DNA of 64,000 bases from Cylicocyclus nassatus (GCA_958299035.1 CATQJL010000305.1:74368792-74432791); one strand, 5' to 3'; shown: positions 33,441-44,930, counted from the first letter of the stretch. Program-made: numbers and translations. Notes: generated by a model from the letters alone, not told the origin.

Positions 33441-34107
33441 TATATCAGGAAACTCACTGCACGATGCACGCTCCACCGCTAACACAAAGCATCTATCTGT
33501 AGAAGCCTGTTAGAAACAATACCATGCACGACGATAACGAATTTATGATAAACGACCCCAAAAGAAGCGTACCTCCTTCTGAGGTTATACATCGGTTTGG
33601 CAATGCAAACAGCAGGAGAGATCCGGGCGCAAATACTGTAGCGCTCCGTAACTGCGGCGACCCTAATACCGGTCTCTAAAATCAGCGTCTCGGTGAAGTG
33701 ATAGGTGTCAGGCGTTTGCAGCATCATAATAGTGTGTCTTCCTACATAGGGGAAACTAAGTTTGGTGCGAAGAGTAGGGTCTACGAAGCCTGAAACTCGC
33801 TTAGCTGATAAGGCCCGGCTCTTTTCTAGAAGGATTGAAGTTCGTAGCAGTTTGTAGTCACTGCCAAATCGATTTTTTCTCCGCCCTTTCTCTATGGACT
33901 TACGCTTATCTCAAGAGTACAGAGTTAGCAGTTAAAGTAAATTAAGAGCGTTACATTTTCAGAAGATTCAAATACTTTAGTTGCTGGTACATCATGTAAA
34001 ATATTGTCAGCTGGCGTAAACTTCCATGTTACCGTATCTCAATCGAATATCAACCTGGCATTTTATTGACGTCTAAGAGTAGAGATTACGTAAATCTCAA
34101 TTTCATA

Positions 34108-34143
34108 GGCTCTGACGAAGGCGAAATCGCCGAAACGTTAGCC
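34108..34143 (+). ncRNA. Hammerhead-ribozyme-like motif, best-preserved copy
   Basis: GGCT (34108-34111) pairs with AGCC (34140-34143) as stem I. CTGACGA at 34112-34118 is the first core half. GGCG (34120-34123) pairs with CGCC (34128-34131) as stem II with an AAAT loop. GAA at 34132-34134 is the second core half. ACGT at 34135-34138 is a self-complementary stem III without a loop, and T139 is a permitted cleavage-site base. One extra A separates the core from stem II. This is the layout of the minimal type I hammerheads known in Penelope-like elements, where very short stem III may need dimers for activity. No Penelope RT or GIY-YIG frame is seen here. Confidence 0.6.
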
Positions 34144-34574
34144 AGTAAAGGATTATAAAATCTTGATTGTCGCTGAAACATAGCTACGCAACTTTAAGTT
34201 GCTTTGATTCATTGGTCTAGTGACTATAAAATAAGAATTCTATTACACATGACAAAGATTTGACTCAAATGAATTGATATATTTTTTTCATTTTAGGAAG
34301 ATTTTTAACATACTTTTTTGGTATTTGAAGTGATTTTTCATATTCTTTTGAATGCAAGCATTGCTTGAACGCAATAAGTTTTACTTCTTATTTATGAACA
34401 CGGGATTTTCTTCGAGAAATCCCTCGTTTCAATATTACGGGCTCGAGCCTAATTTGTCTTCGCTTCGCAGAATCAGCTATCAAAGTAGCAAATTGTCGTT
34501 CGGATCTGGCTTCCCTAGTAGATTAGACACAGGTCAAAGATTGTGGACAGAAACAGATGTAACTTAAGTCGTTC

Positions 34575-34580
34575 TTTATT
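34575..34580 (-). terminator. Possible polyadenylation signal of receptor gene B
   Basis: AATAAA on the minus strand about 270 nt downstream of the stop codon of gene B. Closer AT-rich variants exist, so the choice is uncertain. Confidence 0.3.
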
Positions 34581-34845
34581 CTTTCTCAATTTGTCCTTAC
34601 ATTTAGCAAAATAATGGGATAATTATTAGGAAAACCTTAACAACACGTAAAGTACTGAGTACAAAATTGTCATTGAATGGCAGAGACACGTAGTGACATT
34701 GACATTCTCATATCAATTAATCTCGAAATATATAAGAAGCCATTCCAGAAAAATTTCAGAGCTGAAGATGACTTTGGTTCTTCCTCTCTTTTCTACAACA
34801 AAGAGTCTGGTTTGACATAACTGTTGAGCGTATTTAATTAACATT

Positions 34846-37800
34846 TCAAACATCCACACTTTCTCCAAACTGTTTCAACTGACGGCGCTGCTCCGACGTG
34901 GCCAAACTACATCTGGCCATGATGAGTGCACCTATTCCTCCTCCATGACTGAACGAAGGCTGAAATAGCAATGATTGTAATTTGCTTTTTTTACTTCTAT
35001 AAGAGTGCACTTACCTCTGTACTATTCGTGGAAATTTTCGGTTGTGGGGATGCAATAACGAGTTTTTCGTTTTCGTGCTCAACCTCATGGAATTTCTTTT
35101 GTAATCGTAGTGCTCGTCCAATAAGTGGACAACAACTGCAGAAGCGATTTTGGAGATCTCGTACTTTCCGGAAAACCTGAAATACGTAAGTGGTTGTCAT
35201 TATTTATGATTTATGGATTGTTGTCTTTAAAATTTCTCAGTTGTGAATCAATTATGATTTATTTGTGCTATACCTCTGTTCAGGAAGAATCAAAACAGTA
35301 ATTGCAGTGCGGAAAATCATTTGCTCAGAAATCGAATAAATAGGCAGCCTAAAAAATTTCGAAAAGCAAATGCACATTGAACTTATGCATGTCGCCAAGG
35401 TGCAATTCAGGTAGTCAACTGTTTCTTTGAAAATCATTTTTCGAGTCCAGATGTAAATAACTTAGGAATCATCAGTCAAGATAATTTAGTAATTTAGTAG
35501 TATAATTCAGTTATTAGTAATTTAGTAGCACCTCCATTCATTTTGGCAGCGCTTTGTACCAGTATTCATTCCTGAACATATACTTAACCCCCACAATGGT
35601 CGGTCGCCTCATCGTGGCGTGGGGATGACACTGGGTGTCGAACTGCGATGCACAGCCGAGTGTATACTCTGGTAGGGCTTCCCAAGCGTGAAGGAGTTCG
35701 ACGTTTCCGGTCTCGGCTGGATGCCTAGCTAAGAACCGGTCACGCCAGATCTCCCGCCGTCTGGCTTCTTCTGATCGCTAAGCGGTTCTTCCCCGCTCCA
35801 CATCCAAGGTCAGCGATCGCCCGATCGCCTCGTGGAAATTAAGAACTGGCTAGTAAGTCTGCTCTTATAGCGGAAACATATTACTCGTTCAGCAAAAAGA
35901 AGAAAAATAAACCCTGCACATCGGATCCCGCCTATGGCGACAGGTGGTAGCAAGAACGATGTCAGGATACTCAGGGCGCCTTTTGGATTGGACAAAAACG
36001 ACACGTCTGCCCGGACGACACGCCATGGAGATGCTCATGCTCTGCACCTACAACGCCAGGTCAGTCTCCACGAACGCCGACCTCCACGCTCTTCTCAACG
36101 CTGCAGAGCACATCAACTACCACATCATCGCTCTGCAGGAAACGAAGTCCAGGAAGAAGGACGTGCGACAGATGAGTGATGGGACCTTCACCATTCGTGG
36201 TAAAAAGGTTCCATCACGAAACGTGGGAGGCGTCGGCTTTGTCGTCCACCCATCTATAGTCCATCTGATTCGCACGAGATCCTATCACCTCGACTACGCA
36301 TCCTACGACTACGCCCTCCACGTCAGAAGACCATCAGCATCATCAACTACTCGCCAACATCAGCAGCTGACGACTCAGAACTAGATGCTTTCTACGAAGA
36401 CGTGGAGGAGGTCGTCCGCAACGAAAAGTCCTTCTACAAGTATGTTGTGGGCGACTTCAATGCGAAAATCGGGATGTCACTAGAAAAGGAATTTAGGATC
36501 GGGAAGTTTGGATATGGGCTCCGGAACGAAAACGGCAACCGTCTCGTTGGGCTTCTCTCCGCCGCACGACTTTTCCATGGAAATTCCATCTTCACGAAGA
36601 AAGAACATCGCCGGTGGACATGGGAATCGCCCAACGGAACGACTCATGCGGAGATCGACCACATTCTCACCAACCGAAGGTGGAGCTTACTCGATGTCTC
36701 TGTAGTTCCATCCTTCTGTAGTGGCTCCGATCACCGCCTCCTTCTAGCGAAGATACGACTCAGTTGCAGGCTGGAAAAGAAAGTCTGTCACAATGTGCCG
36801 CGAGAAGGAAGGAAGTCGTTTATGACGGTAACAAGCTAGAAGAGCTCATATCAAGTTGTGACTGGCCCATCGAGGACCCAACTTACGAATACGACCGGCT
36901 TCTGAAAGGATTGCGAGCGCGGAGAATGCGCCTCAGTGACTTCTGAGCAGAACTTGGAACGCATTTCGAAGACCACCAAGGAATTGCTTAAAAGAAGAAG
37001 ATTTTTGAGGCAGGATCCGAATGCAACCCATCTCGAGCGACTGATAGCCAACGCCAGTTGCAGTACAGCTTTGCAAGAGGATCTCAGGAAGTACAGGCAA
37101 GCCAAGATACTGGGAGCAGCCGAAAGAAGACGAAGTCTCAAGAAGTGCCGAAGGGACCTCTGCGAATATCACGTACCGCGGGCTGCACTACTGAACGAAG
37201 ACGGGACTCCGACTTCTTCCCGATACAAGATGGAATCTATCGCGAAGAACTTTCACACCAACTTCTTCCGCTCATCAGCACCCGTGCGGATGCCCGTTGT
37301 TCCCGTTGGAGAAGTACCATCAAGAATTTTGCCTGCTGAAGTGCGTATCGCGATACAGACCATGAAGACATCCACGGCTCCAAGACCAGACCATCTTCCC
37401 GCCGAACTTCTGCGAGCCGGAAAACACCATCTACACGAGATTCTAGCGTCGCACTTGACATCTTACCTTCAGGAGGAGAAGATTCCCGACCAGTGGAGAA
37501 CGTCAAGAATTGTCCTTCTCTTCGAGAAGGGTGAACGGGAGGATTTTCGGAACTATGTCCAATATGCCTGCTGAGTGTGCTGTACAAGCTTTTGACGAAG
37601 ATTATCCTCGCTATATCAAGGACGCTGGATGAAGCCCAACCCCAAAAACAAGCTGGATTTCGCAAGGGATTCAGTTGCATAGACCATATCCAGACGGTTT
37701 CGAGAGTCATAGAAGTCTGCCGGGAATACCGACTGCCTCTCGTCCTAACCTTCGTCGACTACGAGAAAGCCTTAGACAGCGCCAAAACCAACGCCATCCT

Positions 37801-40800
37801 GTCAGCGCTAGTCGAAAAAGGAGTGGACCCAGCCTACGTGAGGACACTAGCCAACTGCTACAAGGACTGTACAACAATGATGCAGCTATTCCATCGCCCC
37901 CTGACCATATCAATCGGGAAGGGGGTTCGACAAGGCGACGCTATTTTGCCGAATCTGTTCACCGCGGCCTTGCAGTGGGCGATGAAGTCACTGAATTGGG
38001 ACGAGAGAGGCATACGAGTTGATGGGAGATTCCTGTCCAACCTTCGTTTTGCGGACAACATCGTTCTCTTCTCGAGCAGTATCACCGAAGCAGAGACGAT
38101 GCTGAAGGAACTGAGCGAAGTAGGGAAGAAGATCGGACTGCGAATAAATCTGAAGAAGACTCAGTTCATGGGAAACGCCCTTTGCGAAGATGCAGAAATG
38201 GAATTGGAAGGCACCCCTATTATGGAGACGTCTTCTTACGTGTATCTGGACGTTCGATGAACATGGAGAATGACTTGAGGGAAGAACTTAACAGGAGAAG
38301 AAGAGGACCCTGGGCCGCCTTTGGGCCTCTGAAGGAAGTCACCGACCAACTGAAGGACCCAGAGCTTTGTGCCCACCTATTCGACTCAACCGCTCTCCCG
38401 GATCTCTGTTACGCAGCTGAGACTTGGGCTGACACCGTCGCCACTTCGAAAGCTTTAAGGACCACCCACAGAGCGCTCGAGCGCAGTCTTTGAAGATGAC
38501 CCAACACAAGCAACATCTAGTCGGATTTCGCAGTACGTATGAGAAGAATGTCCCGTCTTCGTGACCCAGCGGAATACTTTGCGAAAGCGAAACACCGATG
38601 GGTCGGTCACATCATGAGAAGAACAGACGACAGATGGACACTAAGCACATCTGAGTGGATTCCTCGCGAAGCAAAACGTCCTCGAGGAAGACCACCGACG
38701 AGATGGGCAAACGTGTTCGTGGAACGGATGGACCAGCAGAGAAATCAGCTGGATACGACTTTCGCCCCTGGAACTCGTGGACGCAGCCACCGACGACGGC
38801 CAAGAAGATCGTGGTGTCTGAAGCGAGGGACAGGGAAAAATGGCAACTTCTGTACTGGGGCCCGCACGTCACGTGAGGACGGGCCATCTAGGTATCTAAG
38901 TAAGTAAGTTTGTACCAGCTTATTTTCGAGTTCTTGATTTGCTTTTTTCGAGTCTCATCTAATTTTGCAGAAGAAAATGATGCACTCTTCTTTACCTGGG
39001 TTTCTTACGACTTTTTTCCTCCCTCCTTATCAAAGTTTTTTGAAGTAATACTCAAAGTACACTATTATACAGCCAGTTTTTTTGGCCCCAAAAACTGACT
39101 TTCCCTTTTTATCAAATCGCAAAAACGATTGTGCGTGTCTGCGATCCATTTCGCCCGCGGGCATGACAAATAACCAGTGAAACCTCAATTATCGTTCACT
39201 CGTTCATTATTGCTCATCTCTAGGCATTCAAGGTCTCAGCACTATCGAATTTCTATGCAAATAGGTGATGAGTGGTTTGATGTTCTAGCGTTGTAAAAAA
39301 TAAATGTGAACAACCACATAAACCTTCCTAGACAGGTACTTTAGAATGCAAAAAATAGATGTTCTTTTAGTTGTCCTTGCCCACCCCGCTTGTCTTCTAG
39401 AAAAGATATGCAGGCTGTAAATCGACCACAAAGGAGTTCAGAACAAAGCCAGTAATCCTTGCGCAGATCCTGCTATAATGTAAACGAGAATAATGTTCCC
39501 TTTATGTCGTAATAGGAAGTGTGAAAAAGATGGACGAGTTTCTGGAGCTTTTCTCTTTGGACTTTCTCGAGAAGAAAATTTCTCTTTTGCATCAACCAAA
39601 ACAGAACAAATTCTGCGAAAAATTGTTGTGAAGTTAGTAACTCAGTCATTAAATTGGCAAGCCACCAACTTTTCCCTGCAAGATAATTTTGCAGGCTATG
39701 GAAGTAAACAAAGCGAGTTGATTAGATCAAATACTCATTATTACCTCAAACCAGCACAGTCAACAGGAAGAAAGTCGTGGTCTGGGATTAGTTTTTGAGA
39801 ATGTTTTCAGCTATCCCCATTGTTATTAAATTGTTCACAGCAGAATCTCCATCAGAGAGATGAAATTTTCGTCTAAAGACACGAAAAACATCGATTGAGA
39901 TAATTTGAAATATGTGAATTCTTTCTGCAAGAATTGTGCACATAAATTGAGAATGAAGAGATACCAGTGATTGGTTCCAAAAATTTCCGTTCCCGGGATG
40001 GGAAGGGGGGGGGGGAGGTGGGTGGCAAAAAAGGTTTTCGAATGAAGTGCTGGCACTGGCCACTCACACCGAAAAATTTTTTTTTGGATGCTCCTCAAAA
40101 TTTTTGCAGGCCTTGAAGCTCCAAAAATCTAGAAAAAGGGGGCGTGGCGGGGTTCCTCAAAAACAATTTACGAGACTAATTTAAATATTTGAAAAAATTT
40201 AAAAATCATGTTAATCATTTACAAGAATAGAGTCACTTGCACATTTTTATAACCCATATGAGTGAATTTAAAAATCTCGCGAAATTCCCGTACCTCCCCT
40301 TTCAGTCCGCCATTTCGAAGTACATTACTTTTCATCTTTTTTGCAAATTGGGTTCTGGACACTAGCGGCTCAGTTTTTTAGTCAAAGCATTCAATCAATC
40401 TCGTGTTTTCCTGACTCAGGATAAGGAAAAACTTCTTCATTTAAGGTTTTTGTTTGCTTAACTATTTTTATAACAAGCTGCTAAACAAACCTATGCAAAA
40501 AGGATGTAGCGTAGAGGAAATTGGTGGGCAAGGCTATGTAGAATGCATATTACTAATTTCCGTACTTCTTGTCTTTTCCTGACTCAGGATAAGGGGAAAC
40601 TTCTTCATTTGAGTTTTTAGTCGCCCAACTGTTCTTATAATAAGCTGCTAGACAAACCTCACTACGAATCTGCTTGTCATTAATCACATAAATTGGTGGA
40701 CGCATTGAACAAGCCAAGATTGGCAAAAAAGATGAGATATCCGTCGTCACAGCGTAGAATCCTTCATTAGCATTCAAAGAATCCATGTCAATCGTCTAAA

Positions 40801-43498
40801 ATTGGCTTATTTTCGGTGATTAACAAGGAAAGGCCTCAAAATTGGACTACCTCCCAAAAAGCGATGACAACATCGATGATATTGGCAGCAAGATAGCAGC
40901 AAACCACCATCACAAGCATTCTAGTGACAGTTCGAAGACGTGATCGAAGTTTTGTTACTTCAGCTCTGCAATGGAATTATGTTTAGCTCAAGTTCCTTCT
41001 AGAAAAAGAAGTTTCCTTAATAAACAATAAGGTATAATAAAGGCTGCAACTAACGGGAAGGATACTAGAAAATCCAACTTCTAGTTTCGAGGTGGTTTGT
41101 GTAAGTAATGCAAACGTGTGCAAAATAGATAGTCCTGCCCACCTTTTTTCTCATGAAATTTCTATTTTGTGATTTTTCGCTTTATACCTGCCGAATGAAT
41201 TTCCAGTCATTGATATAAGTCCTTACCTAGTGCCCACAGTTGTGAACATCACCAAGGCCTTGACGGTTTGATCACGATCACTTTTGCGAACGTTCAGCAC
41301 AATAGCGAGATTGAACCAAGCTAGTGCTAAAATGTAAATTTGTGGTTAAAATAATTAGCTTCGTAGTATCCTGAGCTTTTCGTGCGGAAAACAGAAGATT
41401 TTGGAGGTCAAAAGCAGTGTCGAGCGCTGTTGAACAATTTCTTGGTATGCACGGTTATGGAAAGGACAACGAATCAAACAAGAGTTTGAAGACAAGTTAC
41501 ATTCTATTAGCACTCACCAACGAAAGGCACAATGACAGTGACAATCTTGCGAATCCAAAATCTCCAAATCTCATCATAGAGTGGATTCGCAAACAACCTT
41601 GATGATGCTAAGCTCATACTTGAAAAGCCTTCACATTGTGAAACATGTTGTAGCTAGAAAAGACACTTTTTTCCTTATGAAAGAATGGGAAGTTCCTTCT
41701 AGGTGACTTACTTTTACTTCGAAGAAAATTGTTCCTCTGAAAACACAGCTGGCAGCGAAACAGATTACAACAACAGGTGCACGATGCCGTGAAAGCAGAT
41801 AGAATAGACCTCCAGTCCTGGAAGTAACAAAAAATAAAAGCATTTTCAGGAGGAAATTGTTGTATAAAATTGTTACTCTATATGATTACCAAAGAACAAA
41901 CTTGAGGACTACAGAGTTGGTTTTCGATCTTTCAAAAGTTGAATTGAAAGTTTTTACTTGTTACTGTTCTACAATACCGCTCACATTTTTTGAAAAATAG
42001 ACGCGAATGTATGGACATGTATGGACATGTACGGATATGTCCATACATGTCCATACATTCGCGTCTATTTTTCAAAAAATGTGAGCGCTATTGTAGATGT
42101 ATGAAAAACAAGCAAGAACATCCCTACTTGGAAAAGAGACCTTTAAGGCAAGAAAAAACTAATTGGTCATATTTTTGATTAAGAAGGAAACTGTTTAATG
42201 CCTTCCACTACTAGCAAGCCTAACTTGAAGGGTTTTGGAAATTGGAATGCCTGCAATCATTACTTTATAGCTGTATTGTTATTTTTTCTAATCGATATTT
42301 TAATCTCTTTTCTTCGTCACTAATCAATTCCTCCGCATGGGTTTGCTTTTATTGAACGGTTATTTCATTGAGACTTACTTGCTATCACTTGTACTGTGCA
42401 GATATCTCTCTATGGTAGCCGCCATGAGCAGAAAAGATACGGTACTTATGGTAATGTGCGAGATTGTAAAAGCTGCACGCAAATAATGATGCCAGAGAAA
42501 AAACAATGTTAAGGACTCGAAGTAGTCTATATATACCTGAAAAAATCTATAATGGTCAATTTTTGAAAATCCGAATACCAAGAACTTGCACCTGTACACA
42601 CATAATCGCAATATAACTGATTGAAACAAATATATCACAACCCGATATCCACATCAAATAGGTGAGATGCCTTTTGCGGAGCACCTGAAAACAAGTTTTC
42701 AGAATTTTACCCACCCATGGTGGAGAAAAGGCTAACAAACCTTTGAAAATACAAAAGTGTAGAAAAGTAGTGAGTTGTGTATGACACTAATCAAAGCGGT
42801 GGCCAAGCCTAAACAGCCAACGAAACACATCTTCCATTCCTAAAAAATTACATGTTTCTATCTTACATTTTTTCCTCAGCTGTTTTCCTCTCTATTTTTT
42901 TCGGAATCTCGGAATCTCGTAACATGATATTAGCTTTTTCTTACAAAGTACGTAGAAGTGGATTGAGAGCCTTTTTTTGAACTGTGGACAAACATTTCAC
43001 TTGCTTCTTATATTACAAATAAAATAGTTGCGACATGAGAATAGCAAATGCCATTTCTCATTTGAACAAAGTACTAAGAATATTCAGTAAATTTGTAAGT
43101 TGTCTTTATGAGAAGTTCTACTGTGAAAGCATTGCTTTCATGGAAATTATACATTCTGAAAAAAACCTTTTTTGTATACACATTTTTTTTTCATCGATGG
43201 GGCATTCTTCCCTCATCAGACCATTTATATCTGCAGCGCACAAATGGTGGCTAGAAAAATATATTTTCTATGCATAAGATATGAGAATTCGTATTTGGCA
43301 AGCACTATAGTCTGATTTTTCTTTTTGGATCAGGTGAATAAAATCCGCTTCATTGTTTTTTTGAGTTCGAAGCTGCCATTCTTGCAAACTTTGTTATCCC
43401 ACATTTACCGGGAAAATCTGAAATCTAGTGAAACCCACCAGAAATATTTGCGGCTGATACAAGCACTCGTCATAGAACTCATCTGAGCTATTCGACAT
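34846..43498 (-). CDS. Rhodopsin-type seven-transmembrane receptor, paralogue B (neuropeptide-receptor-like)
   Basis: Eleven exons: 43498-43439, 42839-42741, 42684-42592, 42536-42379, 41817-41712, 41653-41518, 41326-41227, 40965-40851, 40795-40658, 35176-35015, 34959-34846. All introns are GT-AG and the frame is open for 426 aa. The N-terminus [17 protein letters not shown] has an N-glycosylation site. TM1 is in exon 2, TM2 in exon 3, TM3 in exon 4 ending in ERYL at 127-130, TM4 in exon 5, TM5 across exons 6-7, TM6 in exon 8 and TM7 in exon 9 ([15 protein letters not shown]). The C-tail is about 90 aa. Exons 2 to 9 have the same lengths as in gene A. Intron 9 is 5.5 kb and holds an antisense RTE element. 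Both genes look intact, with no stops or missing splice sites. The role is a probable G-protein-coupled receptor; the ligand is unknown. An acceptor-like TTTTCAG lies 34 nt before the ATG. Confidence 0.9.
35553..35562. repeat. Left target-site duplication of the RTE element
   Basis: TTTGTACCAG, repeated exactly at 38909-38918 just after the retrotransposon tail. Confidence 0.8.
35944..36839 (+). pseudogene. RTE AP-type endonuclease domain (frameshifted)
   Basis: Readable in two frames: 35944-36384 ([13 protein letters not shown], then [23 protein letters not shown]) and 36402-36839 ([37 protein letters not shown]). The endonuclease signatures [12 protein letters not shown] and SDHR are present, so the catalytic residues appear intact. 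A frameshift near 36330-36400 separates the halves and another near 36770 leads into the linker (frame 36764-36946). As a single protein it is non-functional. Confidence 0.85.
36936..38907 (+). pseudogene. RTE reverse transcriptase and C-terminal domain (frameshifted, FADN active site)
   Basis: Frames 36936-37574, 37577-38260, 38182-38493 and 38539-38907 together give RT fingers ([19 protein letters not shown]), motif A ([12 protein letters not shown]), motif B ([20 protein letters not shown]), motif C ([12 protein letters not shown]), the thumb, and a C-terminal [11 protein letters not shown] block. Motif C is normally FADD; the second Asp is Asn here, which alone should kill polymerase activity. 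Frameshifts are near 37565 and 38245, and a stop falls at 38491-38493. Confidence 0.9.
38909..38918. repeat. Right target-site duplication of the RTE element
   Basis: TTTGTACCAG, identical to 35553-35562. Confidence 0.8.
40120..40315 (-). mobile_element. Fragment related to the hAT-like element at 30702
   Basis: The reverse complement shares blocks with 30702-31058 (GTTATAAAAATGTGCA and GCCACGCCCCCTTTTT) and the same order of AT-rich and G/C-rich parts. One outer end is missing and no target duplication is seen. It lies in intron 9 of receptor gene B. Confidence 0.55.
41968..42097. repeat. 130-bp near-perfect palindrome in intron 4 of receptor gene B
   Basis: Arms of about 61 bp with one mismatch and a loop of about 8 bp. 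The outer end TCTACAATACCGCTC shares 12 bases with the foldback element at 4595-5070. The arm carries GTATGGACAT twice. In the gene B pre-mRNA it would form a long RNA hairpin. It is probably a foldback transposon reduced to its ends. Confidence 0.9.
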
Positions 43499-43532
43499 CA
43501 GCAGAGTTCCAGCAGCCCGTCAGAATCTAAAC

Positions 43533-43539
43533 CTGAAAA
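43533..43539 (-). promoter_or_regulatory. Possible SL trans-splice acceptor of receptor gene B
   Basis: The minus strand has CCTTTTCAG followed by 34 nt and then the ATG. This could also be a cis acceptor after a 5' UTR intron. Confidence 0.35.
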
Positions 43540-43745
43540 GGATACATAGTTTGTAGGAAAAATATTTGTAAAGGTTTATATAGAAATTGGAGTTTCAAAA
43601 GACAAGAACGCGTTTCAAGCCATATTCTTTAAACGAGAAAGAAGTCTTGTTCAGCGGTCTGTGGTCTAATGATGTTTAGGACGAAGCAGTAAATAATCAA
43701 GAATAATTTCATAACATTCATCAACAGCTAAAATGATCGGAGATA

Positions 43746-44424
43746 CAGGGTGTCCCAAAAGTATGTATCGAACGTTTGATCGTTAATAACTCTCTTCCCA
43801 AGAAGTCTTTTGCCTTGCTTTAGGTACCGTTTTGTAGAGCTGGCTTCAACTTAGATTTGCACTATAGAACGAATCATTCATCTCTCTTCATTACTGTAGG
43901 ATTACGGTAGAAACTTGAAACATATGGTGTTAATGTGAAAAAAGCTGCCGTTTCAAAATTTTTCAAAAAATCGTGAAAACTTGTGTAATAGGGTTGTTAT
44001 GGACGCTGAGTTCAATAATTAACTATTCACAAGATTACGAAGCTTTCTAAACGGTGCAATCCCACTTTTTAGGAACATTGAAAAAATGGCCGCTACTTCT
44101 TGCCTGGCATAACTCTTCAATGAAGCATCATAATAAGTTGGGAACTTTACAGTTATAATCAGCAACTCTAATTAGCCTAGTGTAAAAGTTTTAAGGCTGT
44201 TTTGTTTCCTTTCTGGGGCAAAATATGGCCTTCATTGCTTAAAACCCTCCTTGAAGTTTCTACCGTAATCCTACAGTAATGAAGAGAAATGAGTGATTCG
44301 TTCTATACTGCAAATCTAAGTTGAAGCCAGCTCTACAAAACGGTACCTGAAGCAAGGCAAAAGACTTTTTGGGAAGAGAGTTATTAACGATCAAACGTTC
44401 GATACATACTTTTGGGACACCCTG
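43746..44424. mobile_element. Tc1/mariner-type inverted-repeat element, CAGGGTGTCCC termini
   Basis: It starts CAGGGTGTCCCAAAAGTATG and ends with its inverse, flanked by TA on both sides (43744-43745 and 44425-44426). The inverted repeats run about 180 bp with few mismatches. The spacer of about 310 bp has no transposase. It lies just upstream of receptor gene B. Confidence 0.9.
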
Positions 44425-44930
44425 TATATCGCATGAGCACAAGGTGTAAAGTCATTTTGGGCTTATTTCAATCGCTTCTGCAAATCAAGTGAGATTATAG
44501 ACAAATTGGGCCATTCTGAACCTAATGCGAAGGTGAAGAAAGGTGCCATGACTTTTTGATTAATAAATCTATTCTGGAAGAGGAACAATTCTGTCATTGT
44601 GATCAAACTGTCGACCAATTCGCAAAAAGTTACTTTTGACCAATTTTATCACCCGCATTTCCGTTACCATTCAAAATCCATAAAAAAATAAACCGATTAA
44701 CAAGTACAACCATGCTGATGTAGTACACAGAATTTCTGATTTATTTTTGAGCAGGTATGACAAATGATCTATGAGCACAAATTCTGTAATTTATTTTTAC
44801 ATAAATTAAATGCATCACCTCGAAAAAAACATTCAAGAAAAATTTCGAGGAAAAAAACCATTGGTACCGTTCTGCATTCTCTGATCATTTTTATCCACAA
44901 AATTTGAGGAACTTCGATATTTTTATACTA

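Larger units (their letters stand above)
35563..38908 (+). mobile_element. Full-length but defective RTE-type non-LTR retrotransposon
   Basis: A 3346-bp element is bounded by the 10-bp duplication TTTGTACCAG and ends in a TAAGTAAGTAAG tail. It lies on the plus strand inside intron 9 of receptor gene B, antisense to it. The length is what is usual for RTE elements with one long ORF for endonuclease plus RT. The exact duplication and the readable protein suggest a fairly recent insertion. The ORF is broken in several places (see the two domain entries). Confidence 0.9.

Noticed and set aside
41990..42178. 62-codon frame over the intron palindrome
   Set aside because: Its sequence is dictated by the palindrome and it lies within a receptor intron.
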